Part shown: in pieces, positions 36,944 to 46,862 of the stretch
Layout of the letters: the number at the start of each line of letters is the position of its first letter
How positions within the stretch are numbered: the stretch's first letter is position 1
DNA from: CAIWHR01 sp963741355
GTDB taxonomy: Bacteria; Pseudomonadota; Gammaproteobacteria; Burkholderiales; Casimicrobiaceae
DNA: 64,000 nucleotides
NCBI GenBank assembly: GCA_963741355.1
Contig: CAVUIG010000005.1
Location: 29,438-93,437 of the forward strand
Direction of reading: 5' to 3'
The notes under the pieces: generated by a model
What the model was told of the DNA's origin: nothing
Database searches by the model: none
What the model saw: the letters and a program-made list of their open reading frames with translations, nothing else
Made by a program: the position numbers and the translations under genes

Positions 36944-39573
36944 CGCGGATCTCCCGGCAGGAAACCGGTGTGCCGCGCGGCGATCTGCAGCGCGATCTCG
37001 GCCGCGGGATTGGGGCCGTGATCGCCGGCGCCGTGAATGCGGCCGGTGTCCTTGATCCAGTTGCGCTCGGTCAGCACCGCGATGACCTTGGTCCAGCGCG
37101 GATCGTCGCGCGAGGTCCGGTAGGCGGCGACATACCACTTGTACGGGCGCAGCGGCCCGCACGCAGTCTGCTCGGCCTTCGTCTTCGCCACGCCGTGCCC
37201 GCCGCACAACTTCCACAGCTCGTCGAGCGAGCGGTCGTCGTTCGGAAACGTCGGCGTGCCCGTCTTGCCGGCGATCCAGTCGATGCCGTTGCAGGTGCGC
37301 GGATCGAGCACCTGCTCGCAGGCGAGGCGCGCCGTCCCCGCGCGATGCGAATACGAGAGCCCGCTCAGGATCACTTCGGCGGCGTCGTGCGAGATCCGGT
37401 TGGCGCGAGCGCCGTCGAATCCGAAGCGGGTTGCCGCCGATTGCAGCGGCAGCGAGCCCTCGGCGCCGACGCCGTGCAGCCCGGCAACCAGATAGGGCGC
37501 GCGCACCTCGGCCTGCCCGTTCGCGGCCGCCGCCAGCGCCGCCATCATCCCGGCGACACCGAGCGCGCTTGCCCGCGCATGGCCCTGTCCCCAGCCTTCG
37601 GCGACAACGTCCACGACGACCCCGCCTCCGCACTTCTCCCAGTCGTCGGGGCTAAAGCGCGCGCCGTCGGGCCCCGCGGCGCACCTGCGCACCTTGCCGC
37701 TGTCGAGCGCGATGGCGGGCCGCAACCCGAACGGCGCGTCGAACTTCCCGCCGAGCGGTTCGGCGAGCAGCCGTCCGTAAGCGACCGGTGTCGCCAGCGG
37801 AGCGACGCCCGCGCTCCCGGCGAACGCACGACCGAACAGCAGGTCGCGCTTGCCGCAATCGTAGTGCGGAGCAACGCAGTCATCGTTCCAGCCGAACGCC
37901 GACGCCATCGCCTGAATCCGCCACGGGCGCTCGCAATGGTCGAACGCCTGGTCGGCACAGAACATTCGATCGAGGAAGCGCGCGGAATCCGAACGCATCA
38001 GCTGGCCCCGCATGCTGTTGGCGGCGGGAATCCCGGGATTGATCATCGCCGCGCGCTCGGCGGCGAGCCAGCGCGCGCCGACGTCAGGATCGTCGAGGAA
38101 CGCTGCGGCCATGATCGGCTTGATGACGGACCCCGGCATCGCGTCATGGAACACCGCCGGGTTGAGCAGCGCGTCCGGCCGATAGCGTGGCGCATACGGC
38201 AGCCGCTTGTCGCAACCCTTGGCGCGCCCCGGCCCGTCGAACTCGGAGCGAGCGCACGGCGAGAGTGCGCCGGCAAGGGCCTCGATGCGGCCGCTTTCGA
38301 CGTCGATCACCGCGACCGCGGCCATGCGCAGCATCGCGCGTTCGAGCATCCGATGGCCGACCGCAGCTCCGCTATCCTCATGGCGCGAAATGCCGAGCGC
38401 GCGGCAGACATCCTGGCGGCCCGTGTAGCACGCGGCCGTCTTCTGCGCGAGCGCCTGCACCGCCGGGTCGATCGTGAGGTCGACGGAAAATCCGACGTCG
38501 ACCGGCGTTCCGTCGATATCGATGCGGTTGGGCCCGTAGCGATAGCCGGCGGGCGTGTCGTCCTGCTCCGCCGGCGCATCGGTGTACAGACGGTACAGAG
38601 CGCCCGAAGGCCGGCGCAGTGCTGCGAGCGGCTGCAGCAGCGCGTCGAGCGACGGCGGCACCTTCCAGCGCTCGTCGCCGGGCGCAAGATCCGGGGTCGG
38701 CTCGCCCGCGATCGCGGCAGGCGGCTCGGCATCCGCCGGACCGCCCGCCGCGACGAACATCTCAGGGCGCGTGCACAGCCGCTCGTCCGGCGCGCGGGCC
38801 GCTGTCACGAAGTACGCCGGCACCGGAATCCCGGCGCCCGGCGCCGAATTGCCCAGGAAGATGCAGCCCGGCAGCCCGCGCCACGGATTCGCGCGAGCAA
38901 CCTGCCGCGCGCTGACTTCGACGAACTGGTCGGGAGACCAGCGCGCAATCACGCGTGGGACTTCGGTGCCGCGCCAGGACAGCGCGCCAAGCATCCGACC
39001 GTCCGAGCGCGAGAGCATTGCCACGGCAGCGGCGATATCCGCGCACTGGACGGTGAACTTGCGTCCCGGATACTCGGCCGCTTCGATCGGGAGCTGCAAC
39101 GCGAGTGCGACCGCCTCGAACCACCGCGCCGAATCGAAGCCGACGGCCCCGCTCACCCGCCGGTTCGTGCCGGTGCTGAATCGCAGCAGCGCGCCGTCGA
39201 GATCGGCGAGCTGCGCCGCGAGTCGCTGTGCCGGCGAAGGCGGCGCAGCGCCGCCGTGCGCCAGCGCGCGCCGGACGCGCTCCGCGACACCGCCGCGGCC
39301 GTCCCAGGCAGCGCGACATTGCGGGACTCGATCAAGCAGCAGGATCGCCGTGGGCGGGCCGACGGTCACCGCGTCGCGCCGCACAATCGCGCGCTCGAAC
39401 GTCTTCAGCGCGGCGACCTCGCGGACGCTGACGTGCCGATCGGCGTAGCGCGCCGCCGGATCGAGCGGACGTGCCGCGCCAACGGCGAGCAATACCGCAA
39501 GCAGCACCGGCACGACGGCGGCGCTCGCGGCGATCGCGAAGTCGAGGAGCGACGTCGTGCGCCGTTCAGCCAT
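36940..39573 (-). CDS. Class B penicillin-binding protein-like transpeptidase
   Basis: An 877-residue protein with an N-terminal membrane anchor (FAIAASAAVVPVLLAVLLAV) and a long periplasmic part. The transpeptidase domain has the active-site SxxK as SVIK (Ser482, in MPGSVIKPIM) and KTG in IAGKTGTPTF. The second motif, normally SxN, appears as SDS (528-530, in LMRSDSARF). The protein has 18 cysteines, very many for a periplasmic enzyme, implying disulfides. It would cross-link peptidoglycan made by the FtsW/RodA-like partner upstream. The ATG at 39573 overlaps that gene by eight bases; a GTG at 39582 is an alternative. It is distinct from standard PBP2 and FtsI in length and sequence. Confidence 0.85.
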   Translation of the reverse strand: MAERRTTSLLDFAIAASAAVVPVLLAVLLAVGAARPLDPAARYADRHVSVREVAALKTFERAIVRRDAVTVGPPTAILLLDRVPQCRAAWDGRGGVAERVRRALAHGGAAPPSPAQRLAAQLADLDGALLRFSTGTNRRVSGAVGFDSARWFEAVALALQLPIEAAEYPGRKFTVQCADIAAAVAMLSRSDGRMLGALSWRGTEVPRVIARWSPDQFVEVSARQVARANPWRGLPGCIFLGNSAPGAGIPVPAYFVTAARAPDERLCTRPEMFVAAGGPADAEPPAAIAGEPTPDLAPGDERWKVPPSLDALLQPLAALRRPSGALYRLYTDAPAEQDDTPAGYRYGPNRIDIDGTPVDVGFSVDLTIDPAVQALAQKTAACYTGRQDVCRALGISRHEDSGAAVGHRMLERAMLRMAAVAVIDVESGRIEALAGALSPCARSEFDGPGRAKGCDKRLPYAPRYRPDALLNPAVFHDAMPGSVIKPIMAAAFLDDPDVGARWLAAERAAMINPGIPAANSMRGQLMRSDSARFLDRMFCADQAFDHCERPWRIQAMASAFGWNDDCVAPHYDCGKRDLLFGRAFAGSAGVAPLATPVAYGRLLAEPLGGKFDAPFGLRPAIALDSGKVRRCAAGPDGARFSPDDWEKCGGGVVVDVVAEGWGQGHARASALGVAGMMAALAAAANGQAEVRAPYLVAGLHGVGAEGSLPLQSAATRFGFDGARANRISHDAAEVILSGLSYSHRAGTARLACEQVLDPRTCNGIDWIAGKTGTPTFPNDDRSLDELWKLCGGHGVAKTKAEQTACGPLRPYKWYVAAYRTSRDDPRWTKVIAVLTERNWIKDTGRIHGAGDHGPNPAAEIALQIAARHTGFLPGDPR

Positions 39574-41956
39574 GACCGGCACCCGGCGGTACGTTGACGT
39601 TGATGGCGAGCCCGAGCATCGCCATGTTGACGACGAGTGAGGTCATCCCGAAGCTCACGAACGGGAACGTCACGCCGGTCAGCGGCAACACCGCGAGATT
39701 GCCAGTGACGGTCACCGCGAGCTGGCAGAGCGCGAGGACGACCCAGCACACGGCGATCCACGAAACGAGCGCCTGGTCGTCGTTGACTACGCGGCCCGCC
39801 GCGGCGACGAGGCGCGGCTCGCCGCGTGTCACGCGCCCGTGGTGGCGAATCAGCCGGTGCAGCCAGACCGCGAACCCGATCGTCACCGCCGCCGCCGCCA
39901 TCCAGCCGAACGCGCCCACGAGCGCTGTCAGCGTGTAGTCGCTCTGGATCTGCGCCGGCACGCCGGGACATCCGGCCGTCGCGTTCGCGTAACCGCACCA
40001 GGGCACCGCGCCGAGCCCGAAGCCTTCCGGGGGCGCCGCGCGCTGGAACCACGTCACCAGCGCGAGCTGGTCGTTCGCCGAAGCGAGCGGCGCGGCGAGG
40101 TTCTCGAGCCTGCCGGCGGTGACCTCGTCGAGCGCGCCCAGCTCGAAGAGGCCGAGCGTGACCGCGAGGCCCCAGACGACGAACAGGATCATCGCCAACG
40201 CGAAGGCGCCCCGATAGGCGCCGCCGCGCTGGTGCCACCACATCGCGATCGACGCCGCGACGAAGGCGCCAGCGGCATAGCACGCGATGAGCAGCGGTCC
40301 CTTGTCGTGGGTGACGAGCTGTGCGCCGATCAGCACCAGTGCGACGCAGGCGAGCGGCCAGACGTAGCGGACGAGCGAGCCGACCGAGGTGCCGCTTCTT
40401 GCGAGCCGCTCGGCCAGCGGATCGCCGCGCAGGAAAAAGAACCAGGATGCGCCGCCGATCAGCCACAGCCGGCCGAGCTCCGAGGTGAGCTGCGGCCAGT
40501 TCGGCAGCGCCGCCCCGACCGCGCCTACGAGGCCCATCATCAGCAGGACCGCGACGACCGTCATCGCCAGTGCGCCGACGCGCCGCCCGATGCGGCCCGC
40601 CAGTGCATCGACCATCGCCAGCGTCCAGCCGAGCGCGCGGCCGAACGGCTGGCGCAGGAAGGCGACCACGGTGAGCGTGAGCATGCCGAGCCAGAGATGA
40701 CCCTGATGGTAGAGTGCAAGGTAGCGGTTGCCGTAATTGCCATTCGCCGACAGGTCGAGCAGCAGCAGGAAGCCCAGGCCGGTCGCGACGACGAAACCGG
40801 GGTAGCCGACGCGGGAGGCGAGCGTCTGCGGCCCCGACGGCAGACGCCTCTGCAGCCCAACGGATACAACGAGCGAGAGCGCCGCCACGCCGACAAGCGC
40901 CAGCACGAACGGCGCCGGCATGCCGATGAACGTAACCGCTTTGCGCGCCGGCTCGAACACGCGATCGGCCCCGAAAGGCCACGGCACGCGACCGATCCAC
41001 GCCGCGAGCGCCCAAACCGCGAGCGCCAGCGCGACGCCGGCGAGCGCAAAGCTCTGCCGGCGGGCGAGCTTGACCAGCACCAGTCCTGCGAGCATCCATC
41101 CGGCCCACTGCCAGCCCGCAGTGCGCAGCAGGTCGCGCATCGCTACATTTTTCGCCGCGCGCAACCGGGCTTCGCGCGCATCGGCCATCAGCGCCGCCGC
41201 GTTTCCCAGCGCGTCGGCGAGCGCGAGCCGGCCGCACGCCGGATCGGCGGCACGCGACGACGCAGGCAACAGCGCGACGGCTGCGAGCGCCTGCGTCGCG
41301 CCGTGGCCGTCGAGCGCCGCGCCGAGCAGCAGCACTGCGTTGGCCGGCGCGCTCGCGCCGCGTTCGATGGCGATCGCGTCCTGCCGCGCGAGGCTCGCCT
41401 TCACTTGGTCGAACGCGCAGGCGAGCGGCAGCGGCTGACCATCCCCGCCATTGCCGAGCGCGTAGCGTTCGATGTAAGGCTGAATCTCAGTGTCGATGTC
41501 CTCGATCGCATCGCCGAGCGCGAGCAGGTCGCCCAATCCTTCGCGCTGCTGCAGGCGAAGCTCGGCACGCCGCTGCTCCGCGGCGATAAGTGGCTGCCGG
41601 AACGCGCGTCCGGCCTGCGCGAACGCATCGATCAACGCGGCGGGCATGCGCTCGGCGTGCGTTGGCTCGGAGCCGCGTTCGGCGCGGCGACACAGTCGAT
41701 CGCGCACCAGCGGCTCGGCCTGCGCGCCATGGCTCGCGCACAGCGCGGGAAGGATCCGTTCCGGCAGTCCGCCAACCGAGATGGCGGCGTCGTTGAAGCG
41801 GCCGTCGCGTCCGGCGTCGTTGCCGGCGAGACGCTCGAACCATGGGACGATCGCGACGATCGCCGCGATCGCGAGCAGGGATTCGATCAGCGACGGCCAG
41901 TTCACCGCCGCCCGCTTCACGGGAGCGGTGCCGGCGACCGCGCTCGCTATGGACAC
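39566..41956 (-). CDS. FtsW/RodA/SpoVE-family protein with large N-terminal extension
   Basis: A 796-residue polytopic membrane protein. The C-terminal half carries the SEDS-family signature near the end (LPLTGVTFPFVSFGMTSLV) and a row of hydrophobic helices. SEDS proteins polymerise lipid II into glycan strands together with a class B PBP, here encoded directly downstream. Unusually, after a first helix (about residues 22-40) there are about 240 mostly hydrophilic residues before the next helix (about 282-300), predicted periplasmic and of unknown function. Standard FtsW and RodA have about 370-420 residues. It is the first gene of the operon; a candidate promoter lies at 42140-42168. Confidence 0.85.
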   Translation of the reverse strand: MSIASAVAGTAPVKRAAVNWPSLIESLLAIAAIVAIVPWFERLAGNDAGRDGRFNDAAISVGGLPERILPALCASHGAQAEPLVRDRLCRRAERGSEPTHAERMPAALIDAFAQAGRAFRQPLIAAEQRRAELRLQQREGLGDLLALGDAIEDIDTEIQPYIERYALGNGGDGQPLPLACAFDQVKASLARQDAIAIERGASAPANAVLLLGAALDGHGATQALAAVALLPASSRAADPACGRLALADALGNAAALMADAREARLRAAKNVAMRDLLRTAGWQWAGWMLAGLVLVKLARRQSFALAGVALALAVWALAAWIGRVPWPFGADRVFEPARKAVTFIGMPAPFVLALVGVAALSLVVSVGLQRRLPSGPQTLASRVGYPGFVVATGLGFLLLLDLSANGNYGNRYLALYHQGHLWLGMLTLTVVAFLRQPFGRALGWTLAMVDALAGRIGRRVGALAMTVVAVLLMMGLVGAVGAALPNWPQLTSELGRLWLIGGASWFFFLRGDPLAERLARSGTSVGSLVRYVWPLACVALVLIGAQLVTHDKGPLLIACYAAGAFVAASIAMWWHQRGGAYRGAFALAMILFVVWGLAVTLGLFELGALDEVTAGRLENLAAPLASANDQLALVTWFQRAAPPEGFGLGAVPWCGYANATAGCPGVPAQIQSDYTLTALVGAFGWMAAAAVTIGFAVWLHRLIRHHGRVTRGEPRLVAAAGRVVNDDQALVSWIAVCWVVLALCQLAVTVTGNLAVLPLTGVTFPFVSFGMTSLVVNMAMLGLAINVNVPPGAGHG

Positions 41957-42080
41957 GCGCGGCTCCTCGTGCGCGCCACGGTGTCGGATCGTTTGCTGCG
42001 TGCGAAGAAGTCGTGCCGCTGCACGGATCGAGCTCCAGGCAAGGCGAAAGCGGGCCTCCCCGTGACCCTTGCAGCACGCT

Positions 42081-42101
42081 GTTGTTACACGCTGTTACAA
42101 C
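42081..42101. promoter_or_regulatory. 21-base near-palindrome in the leader of the FtsW operon
   Basis: GTTGTTACA-CGC-TGTTACAAC has 9-base arms that pair at eight positions. It lies about 30-50 bases downstream of the predicted transcription start, where a repressor could act. No regulator family is assigned. Confidence 0.3.
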
Positions 42102-42139
42102 TTCGACCCAACGTTATTCGCGCATCTGCAGCGATGACG

Positions 42140-42168
42140 ACCGTAGCAACCGCATGTGGCGTTGTCAA
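42140..42168 (-). promoter_or_regulatory. Candidate sigma-70 promoter for the FtsW-PBP-FHA-PP2C-kinase operon
   Basis: On the minus strand a perfect -35 TTGACA (42168-42163) is followed after 17 bases by TACGGT (42145-42140), a weak -10. The leader to the ATG at 41956 would be about 175 bases. Confidence 0.35.
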
Positions 42169-42329
42169 GGGAGCGCTCAATCCAAGGCGGCGATAGCCTG
42201 GCTGCAGCCGATCCGCCGTGACCGGTTTCGTCAGGCATGGCGTCAATGCCGGCGGCGAACGTGCGGCGTTGGTCCTCGAAGCCCGCCAGCGCGATGAGCG
42301 CGGCGTTGAGCAAGCCACACGGGGCGGGG

Positions 42330-44566
42330 CTACGACGACAGCTGGCGTCGTCCCGCCGACATTACGCCGGGCACGTCGCGCACGAGGTCGAGCGCGTGCG
42401 CAAGCGCATCGAGGCTTCTCACCTCGAGCGTAAACGCCATCCGCGATTCGTGGTTGCGCGTCTGCGTCTTGGCGGCCGTGACGTTGATGCGCTCGCGCGA
42501 GAAGATTTCCGTCACGTCGCGCAGCAGTCCCTGACGGTCGAGCGCCTCCAGCACGACGTCGACCGGAAAGACCTCGTCGCGCGGCGCGCCCCAGTCGGCG
42601 GTGATCAGGCGCTCGGGCTCGCGCGCGCGCATCCGGGCGACGTTGGTGCAGCTCTGCCGGTGGATCGTCACGCCCTTGCCGCGCGTGACGAATCCGACGA
42701 TGCGATCGGGCGGCGCGGGCTTGCAGCAGCGCGCGAGCACGGTCATCAGGCGGTCGACGCCGACGACCAGAATCCCGCTGCCCGCGCCGGCCGCCTTGCT
42801 CTGCCGCAGCACGCCGATCTCGGGCTCCGGCGCCGCCTCGGGCGCGGCCGGTTGCACCACCGCCTTGATCGCGACCTGCAGCTGGCGCGTGTTGACCTCC
42901 TCGCGCCCGACGGCGATGAAGAGATCGTCCGCCTTCTCGAAGCCGGCCTTCACCGCGACGGCGTCGAGATTGACGGCGGTCGCCCCGGCGCGGGCGAGCT
43001 CGCGCTCGACCGCGGCGCGACCGTGCGCGAGCGTCTCCTCCTGCTGCTGCGCCTTGAACCACTGGCGCACCTTGGCGCGCGCGCGATGGCTCGTCACGTA
43101 GCCGAGCTCGGGATTGAGCCAGTCGCGCGACGGGCCGCCCTGCTTCGCCGTGATCACCTCGACCTGCTGGCCGTTCTTCAGCACGTGATTGAGCGGGACC
43201 ATCGCGCCGTCGACGCGAGCGCCGCGGCAGCGGTGTCCGAGATTCGTGTGCACGGCGTAGGCAAAGTCGACCGGCGTCGCGCCGCGCGGCAGATCGACGA
43301 CCTTGCCCTGCGGCGTCAGCACGAAGATCGTGTCGGTGAAGAGGCTGCTCTTGAACGCCGTGAGCCAGTCCGACGCGTCGGCGACGGCGTCCTTCCAGTC
43401 GAGCACCTGGCGCAGCCAGGCGATGCGGTCCTCGAACGCGGGATCGCGGCGCACGCCCTTCTCGCGGCCCTCCTTGTAGCGCCAGTGCGCGGCGACGCCG
43501 TATTCGGAGTGCTGGTGCATGTCGAACGTGCGGATCTGCACCTCGAGCGGCTTGCCCTCCGGACCGATCACCGCCGTGTGCAGCGAGCGATAGTTGTTCG
43601 ATTTCGGCTTCGCGATGTAGTCGTCGAATTCGCCCGGGAGCGGCGTCCACAGGTGATGGACGACGCCGAGCGCCGCGTAGCAGTCCTTGACGTCGTCGAC
43701 GAGGATGCGCAGCGCCCGGATGTCGTAGAGCGACTCGATGTCCGCCGCCCTTGCGCCGCATCTTGGTCCAGATGCTGAAGATGTGCTTCGGGCGCCCGGT
43801 CACGTCGGCGCGCAATCCGGCTGCGGCGAGCTCGCGCGCAAGAAGACCGATGACCGACTCGATGTAGCGCTCGCGGTCGACGCGGCGCTCGTCCAGCATC
43901 TGCGCGATCGCCTTGTACGTCGCCGGCTCGAGCGCGCGGAGCGCCAGGTCCTCGAGCTCCCACTTGAGCTGCCACACGCCGAGGCGGTTGGCGAGCGGCG
44001 CGAAGAGGTCCTGCACCTCGCGCGCGCCGCGCTGCGCGGCGTCGCTGCGCTGCGCGCCTCCGGCGACGAGGAAGCGCATCGCCTGCGTGCGCTCCGCGAG
44101 CTTGATGAGCACGACGCGGATGTCCTCGACCATCGCCAGCAGCATCTTGCGCAGGCGCTCGGCCTGCGCCGCGCGCTCGGCGGCATCCCCCGTCGACGGC
44201 ACCGCGCGGATCTCGTCCATCCGCGCAACGCCCGCGACCAGCGTCGCGACATCGGCGCCGAAGCGCGCCGTCACGTCGTCCGCGTCGAAGGCGTGCGCGG
44301 CCGGCAGGCCGATCAGGAGCGCGGCACGGACGCTCGCCGCGTCGAGCTTCAGGCCGGCGAGGATGCGCGCCGTCCCCGCGGCGCGATCGACGAGGGGCTC
44401 GCCGTCGCGGCCGGTCGTGCCGGCGCACCGCTCGGATGCGTAGCGCGCCGCCTCCGCGAGTGACTCGCAGCTCGTTGTCGGGATAGGTGCCGGCGAGCCC
44501 GGCGATCCACGCCGCCAGCGCGTCCGGGGCGCCCGTCGCGGGCACCGCATGCGTCGCCGCCACCAT
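42330..44566 (-). CDS. relA: RelA (p)ppGpp synthetase (two frameshifts)
   Basis: A RelA/SpoT-homologue of about 745 residues. The N-terminal HD region is degenerate (LLIGLPAAHAFDADDVTARF, no HDxxED), which is characteristic of synthetase-only RelA. The synthetase domain contains PKHIFSIWTKM, ESLYDIRALRILVDDVKDCY and PKSNNYRSLHTAV. TGS (VDLPRGATPVDFAYAVHT), zinc-finger-like CCKP and C-terminal ACT regions follow. Breaks lie at about 44455-44465 and 43740-43750. RelA makes (p)ppGpp on stalled ribosomes during amino acid starvation. The ATG at 44566 is 28 bases after the glmM stop end on the opposite orientation side of the same strand; the two genes may share transcription. Confidence 0.93.
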
Positions 44567-44591
44567 GACAAGGTCCTGCCGCGTCGGCGCG

Positions 44592-45952
44592 CTACCCGCG
44601 CAGCGTTCCGGCGATCGCGTCGGCGAGGCGCTTCGCGCAATCGTCCGCGGTCGGCGTGTCCCGCGCCTCCACCATCACGCGCAGCACGGGCTCCGTCCCC
44701 GAGGGGCGGAGCAGGATGCGCCCCGCAGCGCCCAGCGCCTGCCGCGCGGTCGCCTCGGCCGCGCGAATCGGATGCGCTGGCGCTCCAGTCGAAATCCTTC
44801 GGCATCGGGACGTTGATGAGCCGCTGCGGGAACAGCGTCACCGGCGCGGCGGCGGCGGCGAGCGTCGTGCGCTGCTCCTTCAACGCGCGCAGCACCGCGA
44901 GCGCGGCGATGATCGCGTCGCCGGTGGTGTGCCGGTCGAGACAGATGATGATGGCCGGAATTCTCGCCGCCCAGCTGCCAGCCGTTTTGCAGGAGCTTCT
45001 CCAGCACGTAGCGGTCGCCGACGGCCGCGCGCTCGAGCGGAATGCCCTCGCGCGCGAGCGCCTGCTCGAGCCCCAGATTGCTCATCAGCGTGCCGATCAC
45101 GCCGCCGGCCAGGACGCCGCGGCGCCGGTAATCCATCGCGATCACGTACAGCAGCTGGTCGCCGTCGTAGAGTCGCCCCTCGCGGTCGACCATCACCAGC
45201 CGGTCGCCGTCGCCGTCGAGCGCGATGCCGAGGTCCGCGCCGTGGAGCAGCACCGCTTCCTGCAATCGCGCGGGATGAGTCGCGCCCAGCCCGGCGTTGA
45301 TGTTGAGGCCGTCGGGCTCGTTGCCGATGGCGATCACCTCGGCGCCGAGCTCGTGGAACACCGGCGGCGCGACGTGGTAGCCGGCGCCGTGCGCGCAGTC
45401 GACGACGATCCGCAGTCCGCGCAGGTCGAGCTCGGACGGAAAGGTGCTCTTGCAGAACTCGATGTAGCGGCCCGCCGCGTCGTCGATCCGCCATGCCTTG
45501 CCGAGCTCGGCCGACGCGACGCAGAGGAGCGGCGCGTCCATCGCCGCCTCGATCGCGTGCTCGACCGAGTCCGGCAGCTTGAGGCCGCTCGGCCGAGAAG
45601 AACTTGATGCCGTTGTCGTCGAACGGATTGTGCGACGCGCTGATGACGATGCCGGCGGACAGCCGCAGCGCGCGCGTCAGATAGGCGACGCCCGGTGTGG
45701 GCAGCGGCCCGGACAGATGGACGTCGACGCCCGCCGCCGACAGCCCGGCCTCGAGCGCCGCTTCGAGCATGTAGCCGGAAATCCGCGTGTCCTTGCCGAT
45801 CAGCACCGCGGGCCGCCTGCCGCGCGCCGCGCGCCTCCTCGGTCAGCACGCGCCCGGCCGCCCAGCCGAGCTTCAGCACGAGCTCCGGCGTGATGGGCGG
45901 CGCGCCGACGCGTCCGCGAATGCCGTCGGTGCCGAAGTATCTTTCTGGTCAT
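44592..45952 (-). CDS. glmM: Phosphoglucosamine mutase (five frameshifts)
   Basis: GlmM, about 452 residues, converts glucosamine-6-phosphate to glucosamine-1-phosphate for UDP-GlcNAc synthesis. After correction it starts MTRKYFGTDGIRGRVGAPPI. The phosphoserine loop is VISASHNPFDDNGIKFF, the metal loop ALDGDGDRLVMVD, the sugar-binding loop GGENSGHIICLDRHTTGDA and the phosphate-binding end RPSGTEPVLRVMVEA. Breaks lie at about 45934-45942 (extra A), 45820-45830, 45590-45600, 44950-44958 (extra C) and 44768-44780 (extra T). Every piece is conserved, so the gene is surely intact in the organism. It follows folP by 29 bases. Confidence 0.94.
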
Positions 45953-45981
45953 TCGAATTTTCCGCGTTCAACGGGCTGGAT

Positions 45982-46812
45982 TCAGGGCGGCGCGCCGGAT
46001 TCGACGGCCCGCCACACTTTCAATGCGTCGACCGTCGCGCGCACGTCGTGGACCCGCACGATCGACGCTCCCCGCGCCACCACCGCGAGCGCCGCGGCGA
46101 TGCTCGCCGGCAGCCGGTCCTCCACGTCGCGTCCCGTGATCGCTCCCAGCGACGACTTGCGCGACAGGCCGGCGAGCACAGGGTAACCGGTCGCCGCGAA
46201 TTCGCGCAGCGCGCGCGCCAGTGCGAGATTATGCGCCAGCGTCTTGCCGAAGCCAAAGCCGGGGTCGATCACGATGCGCTCGCGCGCGATGCCGGCGGCT
46301 TCGCACGCCTTCGCGCGCGCGACGAGAAACGCGCGGACCTCGGCGACGACGTCGGCATACTGCGGCGCCTGCTGCATCGACCGCGGCTCGCCCTGCATGT
46401 GCATCAGGCACACCGCGGCGTCGCTGCCGGCGAGCGCCTCGAGCGCGCCCGGCGCCTGCAGCGCCCGGACGTCGTTGATCATCGCGGCCCCGGCGGCGAG
46501 CGCGGCGCGCATCACCGCCGGCTTCATCGTGTCGACCGAGACGGCGATTCCCGCCGCCGCGAGCTCCGCCGTCAGCGGCACGACCCGCGCGATCTCCTCG
46601 TCCTCGTCCACCGGCGCCGCGCCGGGCCGCGTCGACTCGCCGCCGATGTCGACGATGTCGGCGCCATCGTCCGCCATCTGCCGCGCGCGCATGAACGCGC
46701 TGGCGCGGTCCGGCTCCCGACTGTCCGGATGAAAGGAATCCGGCGTGACGTTGACGATTCCCATCACCAGCGGACGCGCGAGGTCGAACGAGTGGCTGCC
46801 GCATTTCAGCAT
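45982..46812 (-). CDS. folP: Dihydropteroate synthase
   Basis: Folate-pathway enzyme condensing p-aminobenzoate with dihydropterin pyrophosphate, the sulfonamide target. The TIM-barrel signatures are MGIVNVTPDSFHPDS, DDGADIVDIGGESTRPG, MINDVRAL, DPGFGFGKTLAHNLAL and LAGLSRKSSLG. The ATG at 46812 (MLKCGSHSFDLARPLVMGI) gives 276 residues, the usual length. The longer in-frame reading to 46923 would run through the terminator hairpin of ftsH, so I reject it. Order ftsH-folP-glmM is conserved in many Proteobacteria. Confidence 0.95.
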   Translation of the reverse strand: MLKCGSHSFDLARPLVMGIVNVTPDSFHPDSREPDRASAFMRARQMADDGADIVDIGGESTRPGAAPVDEDEEIARVVPLTAELAAAGIAVSVDTMKPAVMRAALAAGAAMINDVRALQAPGALEALAGSDAAVCLMHMQGEPRSMQQAPQYADVVAEVRAFLVARAKACEAAGIARERIVIDPGFGFGKTLAHNLALARALREFAATGYPVLAGLSRKSSLGAITGRDVEDRLPASIAAALAVVARGASIVRVHDVRATVDALKVWRAVESGAPP

Positions 46813-46862
46813 GTCAGGAGCGTCGGACGCGAGCGTGCGCGCCGTCACGACGCGCCCTCCGC

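Larger units (their letters stand above)
41957..42329. other. 373-base spacer between relA and the FtsW-like gene
   Basis: No convincing gene. It holds the candidate promoter and palindrome described separately, plus a direct repeat of ACGCTGTT at about 42077-42097. The sequence between 42190 and 42329 is GC-rich without hairpin-plus-T-run, so no intrinsic terminator for relA is evident. Confidence 0.5.

Noticed and set aside
36802..39597. A 931-codon open frame opposite the PBP gene
   Set aside because: Antisense frame in GC-rich DNA; the minus-strand PBP has membrane anchor, SVIK and KTG motifs and fits the operon.
42095..42313. A 72-codon minus-strand frame in the relA-ftsW spacer
   Set aside because: No ribosome site, no recognisable family, and it would cover the promoter and palindrome.
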